The position numbers and the translations under genes are program-made. The notes beneath the pieces were generated by a model. That model searched no databases. It worked only from the letters and a program-made list of their open reading frames with translations, and was not told the DNA's origin. From Holotrichia oblita (Eukaryota; Arthropoda; Insecta; Coleoptera; Scarabaeidae), in NCBI GenBank assembly GCA_023690525.1, contig CM043016.1, positions 62,648,858 to 62,712,857 on the forward strand: a stretch of DNA of 64,000 nucleotides. The letters run 5' to 3'. Positions 41,701-57,500 of this stretch are shown in pieces. Numbering within the stretch: position 1 is the stretch's first letter; every line of letters starts with the position of its first letter.

Positions 41701-44700
41701 AAAAATGTACATTTTATACCACTCATCATAACGTCATACCGAAATCAATTTGCAATTTTTTAATTGGGATGTGGTATTTTTATTGTAAAATTTTTAACCA
41801 GCTAATTTATTAACGTATAATTGTACAAAATATGAACAATTTTAATAAGAAATGAAATCAACAACTTCTTGAAATTGCTGCCAATATTTAAAATTTTGAA
41901 GCGCGCAAATATTGTTATTTACCTGATGCATATTTACGTAAAACGCAAAATTTGAATTGGGTCTTAGATATGATATTAAATGTCACTTGGTAACTGACAA
42001 ACGTACAAAATTAATTATTTTAATGTTTAACTTATGTAGCAACAATAATTTGGTGTTGAGTGTTTGACTTATTGACAAACTTGCACTAAATCTGCATCGG
42101 CAAGTGCAAAAATATTAGCCGCTGGCGGCATGAGCTCGCATACTGCGCGATGCAACTTCCCTGACCTTTATAAACACAATATTTTAGTCATTTTGTTGCG
42201 CAAATAGTACTTGTATGGGAAATATGTTCAAATATTGTAGTTATTATTAGATAAGCAAATGGCAGAATATGTAGTGATTTAAGTCAAATCTAACAAATGT
42301 CATACACATTAACATGCGTTACATAAAGTTTCGGTAAACTAAGCTTGAAACTTCGAACCCGCCAAATTTAAATAATCAAATTTCATTCTTTGATATTGCA
42401 AGCACAGTTTGACAAAATATTTAATAAGTGATTGTGATGTGTTAGAAATACCATCTTCTTACAATACAGTGACAGAAAACATAAATATGCTATTTAATAA
42501 AATGCAAATTGATTTTGGGGTAACGTCATCATGAATATTACAAAATTTACATTGTTATTAAAATGCGCTCCTCATCGACCACTATGTTTATCTGGTCGGA
42601 TTTTAAAATTTTTATTTAGCTTGGCCGTAATTCTAGTGCATCATTTTTAGTGGCCCACCCTGTATTTTTATTGTACTATATAAATGTTATTTATTTATGA
42701 TTTTTATCAATAAAAAGTATTTGTAAATATTTGTAAATAAAACAAAGTCTAACATAAACAACCCCTTAAATATTTTCTGTAAGATAACACCCAAAGATAG
42801 TATGCTAGACTATAGAATTTTTACTGTTGTGATATAGAATATTGCCCACTTAAATATTTTCTTAACACTGTAACGTTAGCACCTGTTTTGAAATGTTCGT
42901 TGAGACGCCTATGAGTTTACGGCAGGTTGGCCAATTTAAAGAAAATGAAAAGTGGCGGGAAATTCGACTTATCCTCAAACTTATTGGCTCACTGTATACA
43001 ATTGTGTATTTCGTTCTTATTACAATTGCTCAAATAATGACAGAAAAAAAAAACAAATAATGGTCTTTGAGGAAGTTAAAGTCCACAATTTATTCCATCA
43101 ACGTCGATTGTGAATATCATGTTTTGTTTCTAACAGTCAACAAATCTTAAAGATAAACACTCATCCTCAGGTAAACTAAGCAGTCATAAATGGTTTACTA
43201 AAGTATACTTATATTATAGAGTTCCTAGTGGAACTCAGACGACTTCACAACTGGACTTATTGGGTAGTCACTATTTTTCAACTTTGCATATCTCTTTATA
43301 AGCCACAAAAATAAATTAAACACAAAATAAAGTAAAATAAAAACACAAAATGTAAGCACTCGACGTTTCGTCACTAATGTAAACGGCTTCTTCAGAAACA
43401 AAAAATGGGTAGGGATACCAGAAGGTCACAATAACTCAGTAAGTTGCAAACAGCAAGTTAGACGGTTTTCACGTTGAATTACTGGTATTCACTATCCACC
43501 TTTTGCTCCTGAAGAAGCAACTTACAATAGTGACGAAACATAGAGTTAGTAGGTTTTTACTTTTAGTTCTTTTATTTTACTTTATTTTGTATTTCGTTTA
43601 TTTTTGTATTAATGCATTATACCCCCTAGATATGCATCTGAGTGACTTTTATTACAATCAACGATTTACAAACTGTAACCTTTTCTTGCTTATTATACAC
43701 GTGCAATAGTATTTAGTTATGTAGAGAACGAACGTGAGTACGGTTGCCTTTTTTTAATTTAAAAATTAATTATTTCTTACATATAAAGATAGAAGGGCGT
43801 TATTTCGGACTTCGTCGAATCAAAAACAAGAAATAATTTATTTGCACATAAAATAATATCACACATGCACATTTGTTATGTTCACTGTTGGTGCCAAAAA
43901 TTTAAGTATAAATACAAGGTGAATGATTTCAAATACACTCCGTTTGTAAATATTTGCAGGACTGTTTTTGTTTTCTTTCATTTCTACATTGCCAAAACAT
44001 TTTCAAATCAACCGTTTTTTTATAACATGTTTATTTAAAGTTTTCTAGCACAATATTTTCAAATTTATAATTAATGATAATCGAGTAAGTTTGAAATTTT
44101 GAATGAAATGTCAGTGTTTTTATTAGATTTTCAACTCTGCGTTTTAGAGTTAAACTATTTTATTTAGTTTATTCACATTTTATACACATAAATTTAAAAA
44201 TCAGTTTCTAATTAAGAATTCTAGGCAGATTTAAAATTAATACAAGTTGTTGTAAAAGTACATATAGTTCAAAATAAAGTAACAAATATCAATCAACTAA
44301 AATATCAAAGCTACAACTTCGAATGAAACTGAACCCGGAAATTGGAAATCAATTAATGAATTATTCAAACAATTTTGTTTTAAAAATTGAATAAACCAAA
44401 TTATAAGAGTAGTATTATATTATGAAATTACTTAACATAAATTTTAAGTGTACAGGCTGTTTGATGAGTAAGAGACTTACGATTGGCTAAATGAAAGTAT
44501 GTAAATGTATATAAAAATTAAAAAGCAATACTTCAAAGTAATTTTAAGAAAATGTAAGAAATGGAATAAGCTTAGCAACAGCCAATTTTATATTTGATTT
44601 TTTACTTGGTTTTATTTGGCAATCGTAAGTTTCCTATAATATTATGTACAGACTCAGATGTACAAGCTCAGAGTATACACAGAAAAAATAAAATATGAAA

Positions 44701-45551
44701 CTTACCTAAAGACAGATCCATTAGCGCTTGCCATCAAACTAACTACAATAGCAAAAAATATAATGACGGTCAAAACTTGTTGGATAACTTTGAAATATCT
44801 AGCTGCTTTTCCTGTTTTCAAATTAGGATTGTTACCCATTAAATAACCTTCAGCGAATGCAATCTTCATCCGTTGTTTTTCCGCATCCGTAATATTAGGA
44901 TCATGACTTAATAATTTTGTGAAACGTTCATTATTTAAATTTACTTCAACAGCTTTGTTGTCGTTTATTGTAGATCCAGAAAATAAATTTTTCAGCCTTG
45001 CAATTAACGATGGATTTCTGGACATTTCAGCTTTAACACTTCTATCAGTTTTAAATGTCCGTATTTGAATATCAAAGGAGAACTTGTTTTCATTTCGTAA
45101 TCCATGTAGTAATTTTTGATAAAATCCGTGACTCACATGAAAGTTCCTACGATTCTGAATAACAAGGGTTGGCACAGATTCTTTTGATAAGCTGCTTTTT
45201 GCAAATCCGCACTTGTTTTCAAAGAATGTGTCATGAGAAATGTACGATGTTTTATATTTATTCAAGAAGTGATTATCGTAGATTGAATTAATGTTAACTC
45301 GCCTGGCAAACGTAATATCACAATTTTTCACAGCTTCTAAAAAACTGTCCAAACATAGGAACGTTGAGGCATTTTCATGATGTTTCTGAGCTTTTTTATT
45401 TAAATATGCGTTCTGTCGTGGCGTTAGAATTGCGGACACTTGCGATAATGTAAATATTGCCTGCAAAATATTTTGAAGAATAGTACACAGTCAAGGTTAT
45501 GTCAAACAGAAAAACTTTCTTTACCTGATTTTGATTCTGCAATGAGAACAT
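32758..45551 (-). CDS. YME1L: Mitochondrial i-AAA protease YME1L, complete
   Basis: ATP-dependent zinc metalloprotease of the inner mitochondrial membrane, facing the intermembrane space, acting as a homohexamer on OPA1 and import or lipid-transfer substrates. Exons: 45551-45525, 45460-44706, 40116-39932, 39551-39423, 36675-36446, 36336-36176, 35991-35493 and 32940-32758; phases join to 722 aa, the usual metazoan length. The start MFSLQNQNQ is a separate 27-base exon. One membrane span lies at about 238-254. The AAA module has Walker A GPPGTGKT (320-327), Walker B CVIFIDEID, and the second region of homology GATNRRDDLDQALLRPGRFD. The peptidase has HEGGH (539-543) and zinc-ligand Asp in SGASSD (617). 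The C-terminal helix YERAKHILKTHAKEHK is highly typical. Pore loop 1 reads ILVGQG, with Leu where vertebrate and yeast forms have an aromatic residue. Nothing suggests inactivation. Confidence 0.97.
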
Positions 45552-48500
45552 GGTATTTTACATAAATGACAAATATGAATTTACAAAAGAAAACAACTGC
45601 AAATTTTTGATAGCTAATCAAATTTATGTGATGAAATTATAACCTTATTGACAATTGTAGACTACCTTCTCTCTGGTAATTTATTCAGAAAAACTACTTT
45701 ATCGATTGGTTTGGTGGAGAAGTCCATCTTTCATCCGAAAAAGTAATTTTTCGGAATAGCGTCAAATCTTATTTGTGGATGTCAAAAATTATGATAGCAT
45801 TTAAATTCGTTTATGGAAATAAATTGAATAAACACATCAAATTGTAATATGCTTTATGAAGTCAATTATTCAATTTAATGAATTAATACGAGTTCCGAGC
45901 CTACGGGATTAGTTGCTTCGTGTATATTTACCGATATCTTACCATCTTATTGTAATTCATTGTTTATTTAAATTTGTGATTAGAATTTATCAATCTATAG
46001 ATAAGACAAACAATGTATGTCCTTTAAAATACATTCGTATTTTGTCTTGCATTTAAGTGGAAATGTAATTTATCAACATGATTACTTTGGGACAAAGAGT
46101 AGTAATAGTAGCAACAGCTATCCTCTTAGCTTTTTCTATTACCCTAGGTAAGTATTGAAGGCTCACATTTGATAAAATTGTCTACATCATTTAAGTTTTA
46201 GCCCAGAAACAATGTAGTTTGAAAGATACACGACAAGTAGAATGTTCAATCAATGAAGCATGTACTGTAAATTCAACAGTTGATGGGACAGATGATATTG
46301 GATACTGCGATTGTAGAGTGGGATTCAAAAGGGTAAATGGATCACTGTGTGTCCAAATTCAAGAAAATAAAAATGCACAGCAGCCTTCTACATCAAGCCT
46401 TGTTCATGGTTCCAACAGTAATCATTTAGCCGCAGCTATTTTAATTCCATTATTTATAATTTCTCTTGTGATAATTGGAATTTACATAAGTCATAGGTAT
46501 AAGGTAATTACTTGGATACGTACAAGAATGAACCAAAGAAAAAGCAACTATGACGAAGTCATGATTGGTCAGGATCTGGACGATGATGATGATCCTCCTT
46601 TACGTTAAAAGCATTTAAGGAACTTCCCTATGTTGCCATTCCCATAAGACTTATTAGTGTTATAGCTGTGTTTATTAATGAAGAGATAATTTATTTTAAA
46701 TAAATACTACTCGAATGTTCAAGTTGAACATGATCCTATACACAAGATAATTTATTTATGCTTTTAAAGTGTTCCACACCAAAGTTCTGTTATACAATAT
46801 TTATTCACTAATAAAGTGTATTTCATATAAATATACAGTTGATTGAAGTTTTTTTTGTCTTGTTTGAAAGTTAAATAAATTCTGCGTTTGAAATCCCCAC
46901 TCTAAAAATTGTCTGTAGTCGATGCTACCAACCGATGAGAGTAAATTAGCTGAACAATCCCATTTTATTCCTATAAGAAAAACTGATCTAACCACGAATA
47001 AATTGAAATAGGATACTAGATTTTCAAAACTTGTTTGAAAATCTATCCTATTGGTTGTTCAATGTCCGCAGTCTGCTAAAACGCTTGCATGTGATACGAC
47101 CTTTAGGTTATTTGAGTTAATTTTCAGTTGATTTATGCCGCTATAAAACGATAAAGCCAAGAACTTGGATATGATAGAAAACTGTAATTTTATTGTAAAC
47201 TATAAAATGTTTTTTTTTTAATTTTTGGGTATATTAAAATATTTAGTATTATTGATGGCTGTATAAAGTTATAGCTCACTATAGCCAATTATAATAAATT
47301 TTGTTTTTTTAATTGTTTGATAGACAGTAGTTCATTAGCAAACAATAAAACAAATTTTTACGGAAAAGTTATGTGATGTCTTCATTTTGCCATCAAATTC
47401 ATTTTCATTTAAGCAGAATCGAATTTAGATTGTTTGTAAGTGCTCGATAGCAAATTTCCGACGTTTGATAGTTTAGTATTATAATAAATAATTAAATGTA
47501 GAATATTGGGTAGACAACCAAAAACACATCAGAATCCTAAAGAAGACTATTTTTCTTATCATTTATCCAATCAGTTTTTACTTCAAAGTTTTACCTTTCA
47601 AAAACACATAGTTTGATAATATTTAATCAGTTTGGATATTAACAAGTAATTTGACATATTCAGATGTTTTTATATTAATAAAACTTTCAAATGAACTACC
47701 TGTAACCGCATATTAGGCCTGTTCGTTTGAATTGCTACTTTGGTAAGTTTTGCCAGAAATAGCAAGTGTAGCGAATCAGCAATTAGATGTTTGAGCGGAT
47801 GATTCTGATTTCATCAGCTATTATTGCTCAACACTTGAGGCGTGGGCAAATATAGCTTGCTACTTCTGACATACAGCAGCTTGCTGGATGCAAACGAACG
47901 AGTGTCTAAAACACCTGTCAGCAGTTAAATTTCATACGAACACACGGTAATTGACAAAAGTGATATTGAGCACTTCCAGCAACGCAAACGAACAGGCCTA
48001 TTGTGTCAAATACACGGGGTAGAATCATAATAAGAAAAATTTGGCTCCACTTCTCATTGGTTCTTGTAATCACATGGCAAATTTAGTTCCTTGTGCTGAA
48101 GTGACAGCGTTGTAAGCATTTAGCAACCTATATTATCGACGTAACGGGAAGGCATGGAAATCGCCATATTTGATATTTCACTTATTTGTTTATCTTGCGT
48201 GGCTCCCCTTGGTTTGGCTTTTGTAGTAACTGTTATTTATCTTCTTTTCGTTTATTTTAGTTTTATTTTACGTGGTATTTTCTTTATAGTATTGTAGTAG
48301 TAGTTTATAGTTTTATTAGTAGTATTAGCAATAGTAATACTACTAATAAGTAGTTCTTTTAGGTTAGGATTCCTTTTGTAAGAATTATTTTATTTTTCTA
48401 TTTTTAGCATCAAGCGTTTGTTGTTGCATTTTCTTTTGTAGTATTGTAGTAGTAGCACAGTATATATTCAAGCAGTAGTTTCACTTCGTGTCGGCACCTT

Positions 48501-51500
48501 TGATCTTTTGATACAAAAGCGTAACACGCGCATTGCAATGCGCAATGTCGCATTGTGGCAGATTGAAAAATTAATAATGATAAAAGCGGCAAAATTTTGA
48601 ATCCTTTTTACATCGAATTTTAACACGACAACACATATACTTTTATAGGTTATTCAAACGATAAATGCAGATGCAGATAAATGTAAACAATCCTAATTCC
48701 AAATTTTGTTATGTTGCAATTGCGCGAGTTACTTTTGTATCACAATTTTCGAGGAGTAACTTGTTGAATATATACTGTGGTAGTAGTAGTATTCTTTCCT
48801 TTTTATTGTTACCGAATTACATAATTTGTTATACTTAATTGAAAGTAAAATTTTGAACATTTATGGGCCACTGTGGTATTTATTGAGGTCAATTGTCGGA
48901 TCTTTATTCCCCTGAGACTTTTAAGAGAGTTGGTTGTTTTAGCTCGATCCAACAACTGGTAGTAGTACAATAGATTAGATTTATTTTAAAATTACTTTAT
49001 GTATTAGTGTAACATATGTATGTAGGTATATACTTATCTCTCGAACCTATTGTAACAGTTTCTTATAAAGTATTTTTATATATTATTCCACTGTATTTAT
49101 ACCCAGATTTTCTGATATGTGTATATAACAAATATTTCATAACTATAATAGTATAGTTAACATATAACTATACTAATATAATTATGAAATATTTGGTATA
49201 TACTTTAATAAAAATCTTCAATATTAATAAAGTAATCCATTTGAATGTCCCGCCACCTGTAGTTCGTTGTGCTGAAGTTGGTGGCGCACTATCTTATCAA
49301 CAAAATAGAACACTGTCTCCACTCCCGATAATATAGGTTGCTTGATGCTTACAACGCTGTCACCTCAGCACAAGGAACTAAATTTACCGTGTGATTACAA
49401 GAACCAATGAGAAGTCGAGCCAAATTTTTCGTATGAAGATTCCACTCCCTGGGGGTTATTCTCGAAACAGTGGCAAAATAGCACTCTCACTCTCTACTCG
49501 TTACGAAAAAGTGAGAAATTGTAGGAATTTTTTGACAATTCTCTTGAAATTTCCATTCCCTCAGATTCGAGAATAACCCCCTGGTCTTTGATTATATATA
49601 ACTAGATTGACCAAGTCCATTGCGTGTTACAATAACCACAAAAGTTACCGAGAGATGTCGCATAAATAAACAAATTGCTCATTAATGTATATTTCAGCTT
49701 AGCATACAACCGACATACCTCATGCGCTATCTATTAACAAGTGCTATAACTAACAACAGTAATATCGCAGAAAATGATTTTCTCCCATGCATGTTAAAAA
49801 ATCACAATAGAAATACGAAAACTGTGACAAAATTACTACACTTATAAGTGATGTAAAATATGCTTGGATTAATATATTTTGTGTGGATTTCACAACTGCA
49901 AAGCATTTGTTTTTATATTAATGTAATTCAATTATTGATTGATTGCATATTTCTCGACATACGTAAAAAAATCACTGCGATAGAAAGCATGAAAAAAGAA
50001 ATTTACAACTATTTGATTTTGATAATTGGTATAGTGAACTTTTAAATAGAGGTAGTGCAAACGACCCTAAGACAATCATTTGTAGAAATATAAAAAATAA
50101 TTTATAGTAGTAAGTATTTTATAAGTATACATCTGAGAATAGGGGAAATCGAAAAGTTTCTAGAATAAATATGAAATGTTGTACTAAAAATATCATTGTG
50201 ACTTACATATTTAGCTTGACTAAAGCTATAAATCCAGAGACTACAGTGTCACAACAACAATAACAACAAATAAGAATTCAAAAGCATGTATTCAAACCAA
50301 TATAAGTAACTAAGATGTTAAAACTTAACCATGACAAAATTCTTTACACATGCATTACATTTTTGAGTTTATTTCCTGTTACATCGCGTGGATACCCAGA
50401 AACAAGTTTACACTGTTTAAATTTCAAGCATGTAAAGTAATGATTTAATGGTAGCAGGCGATGAAAACTGCAATCTCCACTAATGAAAGACACAATGTCA
50501 GGAATCTTTATAGCTCTATGTGCAATGCTTTGCCATAACTTCTTCTTACAGTGGCTCACAGCTTATTTGATGCAGTGCCTATTTTAAAATATGACTAATA
50601 ATGAATAATTTAAAAAATAAAAAGAATATTAGCACAAAATTGCAACAACATTTATCAATAATATATCTAGTTTAACTAAGAAACTTCTTTTATTTTACAC
50701 AAGTGCTGTTTAACAATATAAAAATTAGAAATAAAAAATACTGCTAAATATTATGGCACAGCTTATTTGATGCAGTTCCATTCAAACTTAAAAATAATAT
50801 AGGTAATCTATTGATTTTGCACTACTTTTAATATTTGGGATGATCACTTTAGTTTTATAATAATTTTATAATAATTCCAGCAGCGTCTTCTTCAACTTTT
50901 CGCGGCTGGAAATGTTGTGTTTACGGATATTTTTTACCAATATAGCCCAGAGATTTTCAATTATGTTCACCCATTTTTCTGCACTTTGCAACAAATTCTT
51001 GTTGAGTATATTGAGGTACATATTTTTGTCCATTATTATTCCCTCAATAAATTCTAAATTTCCAACACCAGATGCATTCATACAGGCCCAAACCATCACA
51101 CTTCCTCCGCCATGCTTCACTGTGGCTTTGAGGTTCTGCTTCTTTCATTCGGTGTTGGGTTTCTGCCACATGTAGGACATGCCATCGGACCCAAAAATGT
51201 TGAACTTGGACTCCTCTGCGAAAATTACAGTGTTCCAAAAGTCAGCGTCCTTGCTAACATGCTCGTTAGCAAAGGTAAGACGGCTTTGTTTACGAGCTAC
51301 TCGGCCATTAAAGTCATGGTCGCGAAGCACACGATGGATGGTTTCAGCACTGCATGACTTTCCTAATTCATGTTGAACTTCAATAGCTAGTTTTGGAACC
51401 GATAACTTCGGGTTTGCTTTGATTTTCCGAACAATGTATCGCTCGTCAGATGCATTGAACATTTTATTTGGTGCACTTCTTCGCTTATCTTTCACCCGAT

Positions 51501-54500
51501 TATCATCTACAAAACGTTCAATAATATGCTGCACTGCAGACGCACTCAGATTGACCACCTGAGGAAATTTTCAGGACGATTGCCCCAATTTATAATGATA
51601 TAAGAGCCGTTTACGCTGTTTTTACAGTTGTACGGCGATCCATCTTTTAAATTTAAGCGTGTATTAGCTAAAATTTAATTACTTGTTATTTCTATTAATT
51701 ATAATTGCAACCTCCCATTGTGCTAAACGTGGCAGTGTATATTTGTGAATGCGTTTACAAACCTGCATCAAAATTTTATCGATACTCTTTTTATTTTTTT
51801 TTTAATTATTGAGACTTATATGTATTTTAAAATAAGCACTGCATCAAATAAGCTGTGAGCCACTGCATGTTTAATGCGATCAAAGCAGTCTTGCAAATTT
51901 TTAATCAAAATAGAAATAGCATTATTAAATAAATCTGTAGGTGCGAATAATGTATATATGTTCATAAAATGGAATATATAATTTATGTATACATAGAATT
52001 AGCAATTCTTCGGTATTTTTTAGAGTGGACGATCTATCCACAGAGGCGAGCATGTAGTTTTTTTGAGGGTCCACTGTGCCAAATATCCAGCAAAGTATCG
52101 AACACTGCAATCCTCTAAAGTAATTATTTCTGTAGATTTGTACTAACATTAATTTTGTTTTCTAACTAATATATTTACTGTGCATTTAATTTTTTTTATT
52201 TTAACTCATACATGTATGTTATGTAACCTACAAATGATATCCCAAAGCAATTTTTCAAATAAAATATCACGAAATAGGAAATCGATATATTTTTACTTTG
52301 CTTGCAATTTTTATGAGCAGGTGTTCGCCTAAAAAGCGACAAATAAAACACAGATACATATATCTATATCACTCTATATTATCACTCAGAACTTACTACG
52401 TTTTTCTCATAATTCTATCAATCGCAATAACGCCACCTATTAAGAAAAAGTATAAATACATCAAGCTATTCAGTGAGATATCGGTTTGCCGCCTAACTAG
52501 ACGAAAATGTTTTGATGTAAAGTACAAGTGGCGGGCTCCTGGTGGCCGCATCAAGAGCTCGACTTTAAAGCGCAACTCTTTTCTTATGGGAATGGTGAAT
52601 CTAGTTATATATAATCAAAGCCCCTGGTCAAATAACAAGTAATCCTCTGTCGACAATCATCGAAATATGTATCAATTTTACTAATTGCGTCATCTTTTAG
52701 ATTTTTTCAATATTAACCAGCTGATAGTTTTTAGATTTATCGCTTGATGGCAGCACTAAACCAGTGTTAACACCGCAATCTGTTTGTCATTTTGCTTTGT
52801 TTCCATTGTGTTTTGTCAAGCTCCATAAAGTTAGCCCCTCATTATAAGCAATTATAATAAATCTTACTTTTATTCGTTTGTAGGTGTTTGATAGCGAATT
52901 TCCAACGTTTGATAGTCAATAGTTCATTAGCAACCAATAAAACAAAATCTTCGGAAAAACCTATGTGATGTTAGCCCCTCATGTCGTCATTTTGACATCA
53001 AATTCAATTTTATTTTAGCAGAATCGTTTGTAGGTGGTTTGTAGGTGCCTGATAGCAAATTTCCAAAGCTTGATAGTTGATAGTTTATTAATAAATAATA
53101 AAACAAATCTAGTAGAGGATATTAGGCAGTCAACCAAAATTACATCAGAAAAGCGTCCTATCGGGAACATATGTAATTGTAACTCATCCCGGCCACATTT
53201 GTCATCGAATTCAAATTCCTTTGAGAAAAATCGTTTATGCGTCGTTTATAGGTGCTTGATAACAAATTCCCAACGTTTGATATTTGATCATTTATTAATA
53301 AGCAATGAAAGAAGTTTTGCAGAATATTGTGTAGGCAACCAAAAAAACATGCGAAAATCATATACGGAATGTACTTATGTGTTTTTAACTACTCATAACC
53401 ACATTTGCTATCGATATAAATTTTCTATAAGCAATCGTTTGTAGGTTTTGATTAGCGATTTTCCGACATTTGATATTCAATAGCTAATTAATACACAATG
53501 AAACAAGAAATACCATACTCATATATGGAGATAATTTCGCGTCACACTTCACTGACCACCCAGCGTTGCGACCAGACATATAATATATGTCTGACATTTT
53601 AATATGTATATTATACATATTTATTTAGTCTGTGCTGCGTATTTGAATTTTTAACTTAAATTAAACTTTCGAAGCTTATGTCAAAAGTACAGCCAGGAAA
53701 TACCTAATCAAAATATTTATAAGATGGATATAAAGGAAATCGAAATTATTTTTAATGAGATAATAAACACGATATTATCAGATCATTTATTACTATTAAT
53801 GCGTAATTAATATTTTAAACATCAATTTTGTTGTGCTCTGTGCTACTTGCAGCTAAATTGATGATTTTAAAGACAATAATACATATTTACGATACCATAT
53901 TCCCAGCAAAATACATAACATAATATGCATTGCAGGAATAATGTATATACGTATGTAGGAAGTAGTTTTTGAATGAAATGAAAGTTGTTTCATTGTGTAT
54001 TAATTAGCTATTGAATATCAAATGTCGGAAAATCGCTAATCAAAACCTACAAACGATTGCTTATAGAAAATTTATATCGATAGCAAATGTGGTTATGAGT
54101 AGTTAAAAACACATAAGTACATTCCATATATGATTTTCGCATGTTTTTTTGGTTGCCTACACAATATTCTGCAAAACTTCTTTCATTGCTTATTAATAAA
54201 TGATCAAATATCAAACGTTGGGAATTTGTTATCAAGCACCTATAAACGACGCATAAACGTTTTTTCTCAAAGGAATTTGAATTCGATGACAAATGTGGCC
54301 GGGATGAGTTACAATTACATATGTTCCCGATAGGACGCTTTTCTGATGTAATTTTGGTTGACTGCCTAATATCCTACTAAATTTGTTTTATTATTTATTA
54401 ATAAACTATCAACTATCAAGCTTTGGAAATTTGCTATCAGGCACCTACAAACGACCTACAAACGATTCTGCTAAAATAAAATTGAATTTGATGTCAAAAT

Positions 54501-57500
54501 GACGACATGAGGGGCTAACATCACATAGGTTTTTCCGAAGAATTTGTTTTAGTGTTTGCTAATGAACTATTGACTATCAAACGTTGGAAATTCGCTATCA
54601 AACACCTACAAACGACCTACAAACGAATAAAAGTAAGATTTATTATAATTGCTTATAGTGAGGGGCTAACTTTATGGAGCTGTTTTGTCACTTGTGTTAC
54701 AATCATAGATAATATAATACTAACGTACTATAGCTACGGCAGAAGGTCCCGTGTACTGTCGTCAAAGTTTTGGTACTCACACATTTCACCAGGTGTCACT
54801 GGCATTGCTTTTTGAAATTTGAAATATGAAAAGCGCGAAATTGAGTGTCATTATGACATTATATTGTCATTCTGTGATTCTGATTTTGTATGTTGTGTTG
54901 CAAGCGTCTTTAAAAACTGTATTAGTAGAATATGGGAATTTTTGTGATATTCTTGGAGAAGATATAAGTTGAAGTATTATGCACTCTACAAAAAACTTTT
55001 TGAATAAAAAACAGATAACAACAAGAACAAAAATGACGGTGTATCAAGCAGTATACTTACAAGTCTTAACCTATGGAGCAGAAAATTGGATACTTGATGA
55101 AAGACAAACAAAACGACTACAACCCAGTGACATTAGACAGATGCTGACAACAAAATCATTAAGATCTGAAGTAGAAGAAAAGAAACTGAAATGGTGGGGA
55201 CACTTGATCAGAATGAATGAAAGTAGACAGGTGAAGCGGGCATGGGAGATAAGAAAAATCGGAGAGGACGACCCAGAAAAACGTGGAACAGCAGTACGGA
55301 TGAACTTCTGAAAAAAAGAGGAAAAACATGGAACGAGGCGACGGCCCTAGCCAGAAACAGGAAAGAGTCGCGTGAATTTGTTGAATCTGTGGAACTAAAT
55401 TAAGAAACTTTACACCTCGGCACCTTCGGGTATAAGAGGTCTTTGATTATGTATGTATAGTATTTATGAAGGATTATGTTGGACGTGGTTTAGTTTAAAC
55501 CTTAAATAGTAGTGTTAAATACCGCTTAAGGATGAAGCTATCGTTTCTATTAAATTGACAAGAGCTGACATACTAGTTTTGACATAAAAACCTGTGACAC
55601 TTTATTTTCATATCGCATTATCCCATACAAATTGAAGCAGTACAAGAAATGTTTAATGTCTTCAAGGCGATAACACCAGATACAATATACTTCGCCAAGG
55701 AGAGTGCAACATCCAATTAATAGGTAAATACAAGATGTGTTATTAAATTCTGTTATGGTTTAGACCTACATTCTAATAGTACTCTCTTAATGGCTTTCCG
55801 AGATTGTTAAAACTTGAATATCTTTTGAGATCATTTTTATAAATTACCTAACCTTCGGTTTCGATATTACAGGTATACGTGACATATATCATCCGAATTG
55901 ATACTTCACGAGAAGCGTTAGGGAATGAAATTTTATTTCGTCGTGTTCCACGAAGATAACATTTTTGTAAAAATATTTTTAATAAAAATATAGGACAATA
56001 TTCAGAAACTATATAACGGCGCTTTGTTTTTTAGTTTAAAAGTTAGATATTCAATTTTCAATAATAAACAAGCTTTTCGTGACCCAGTATGGTCTGTTTT
56101 AAATTTAACACATTTCACTAGATGGCGCAGAAACACGCCAACAAAATTTTATTAGAAGTGTCCAATCTATAGAGAATGAAATGTATATATTATCTATGGT
56201 GATCTATCGTTACAATAAAATGTCATTTTTGAATGTAGCTGAAAAACAGAAATCAACAATCAAAACCTTAATTATAATTTACAAGTTTATAACAATTTAG
56301 TTTTTTTTTTACACAATGGATAACAATCCTGGTATTAGTATATTTCAAACTAGTGGTCTTAATATACAAAATCCTTCTCAAAATCAAGAAGAAGATGAGG
56401 ATTTAGAAGAACAGAAGAGAAGACAAGAAGAAGTACTTTACTTATTTTTTGCTTTAAAAAGCTTTTGGATAATAACACCAATTTTCAGATACATAATTTC
56501 CTAACAACTGCCATGGATGAATTTAATTATGATGAGCAAAGCACCATTAATTCATCAGAGAATGTTTCTGTAGACGATGCATACAGTAATCAAAGTGCTG
56601 CAATGCAAAGATATAAAAATTCAAATGTAGATGATCAATTAAAAGTTCTATATGATATACGTGTCAAGGAAGTAAAATCCTTAACAGAACAATTAGATCA
56701 ATTAAAAACTGAAATACAGAAACAGAAGGAAGTTAATGGAAAAACAGCTATATTATTGGAAGCTGAGAAAGATAGAGCCAGGATATCTTCACAGCAGGCT
56801 CAAGCTTTATTAAGTTCAGGCAATCACTATTAATATTTTTATATTTAATTAATTATTTTTATTTATTAGTTAATAAGACTGAAGAAATTTCGAAACTAAG
56901 AAATGAAATTGAAACTTTACGAAATACGATTATGTCTCTTGAAACAACAGTTAAGGCAGTAAGTATTATTATATTCACGTGTAAGTAAATTACAGTTACA
57001 CGCATAAGCATTCGTCCACTTGCATCTCTTTAGTATTTAGGGTTAATAACTCCATAAACGGTAATGCGAGAATTTATTTTATTTGCACAAACCCTAAATT
57101 TATAAAAAGAAATTCAAGTGACAGTGCAATCATCAGAACCACATCAAATGTGAGTTCGCATAAGTATTCGTCCATTAGTTGAAATACGCTAAACCAGGAG
57201 AATTTGGTGTGATCTCGGCGAAATACTGGCAGATGTCCATCATACGGAGAGAGTTCAAATAAGATATATGTAAAAATGCCCAAAATAAAAGAAACTGCAC
57301 TTGAGTTGAGAGATATTATTATTGATCTTCATAAAAGGGGAAATTCACAACGCAAAATTGCTGTAATAACAGCAACATCAAGAACAACAGTGCGGTATAT
57401 CATAAAAAAATTTCAAACGACTTCTACTATCATTAATAAACCATGCCAGGGGAGACCGAAGATACTGGCGGATAATGAAGAACGTAATACTTTACTTGCC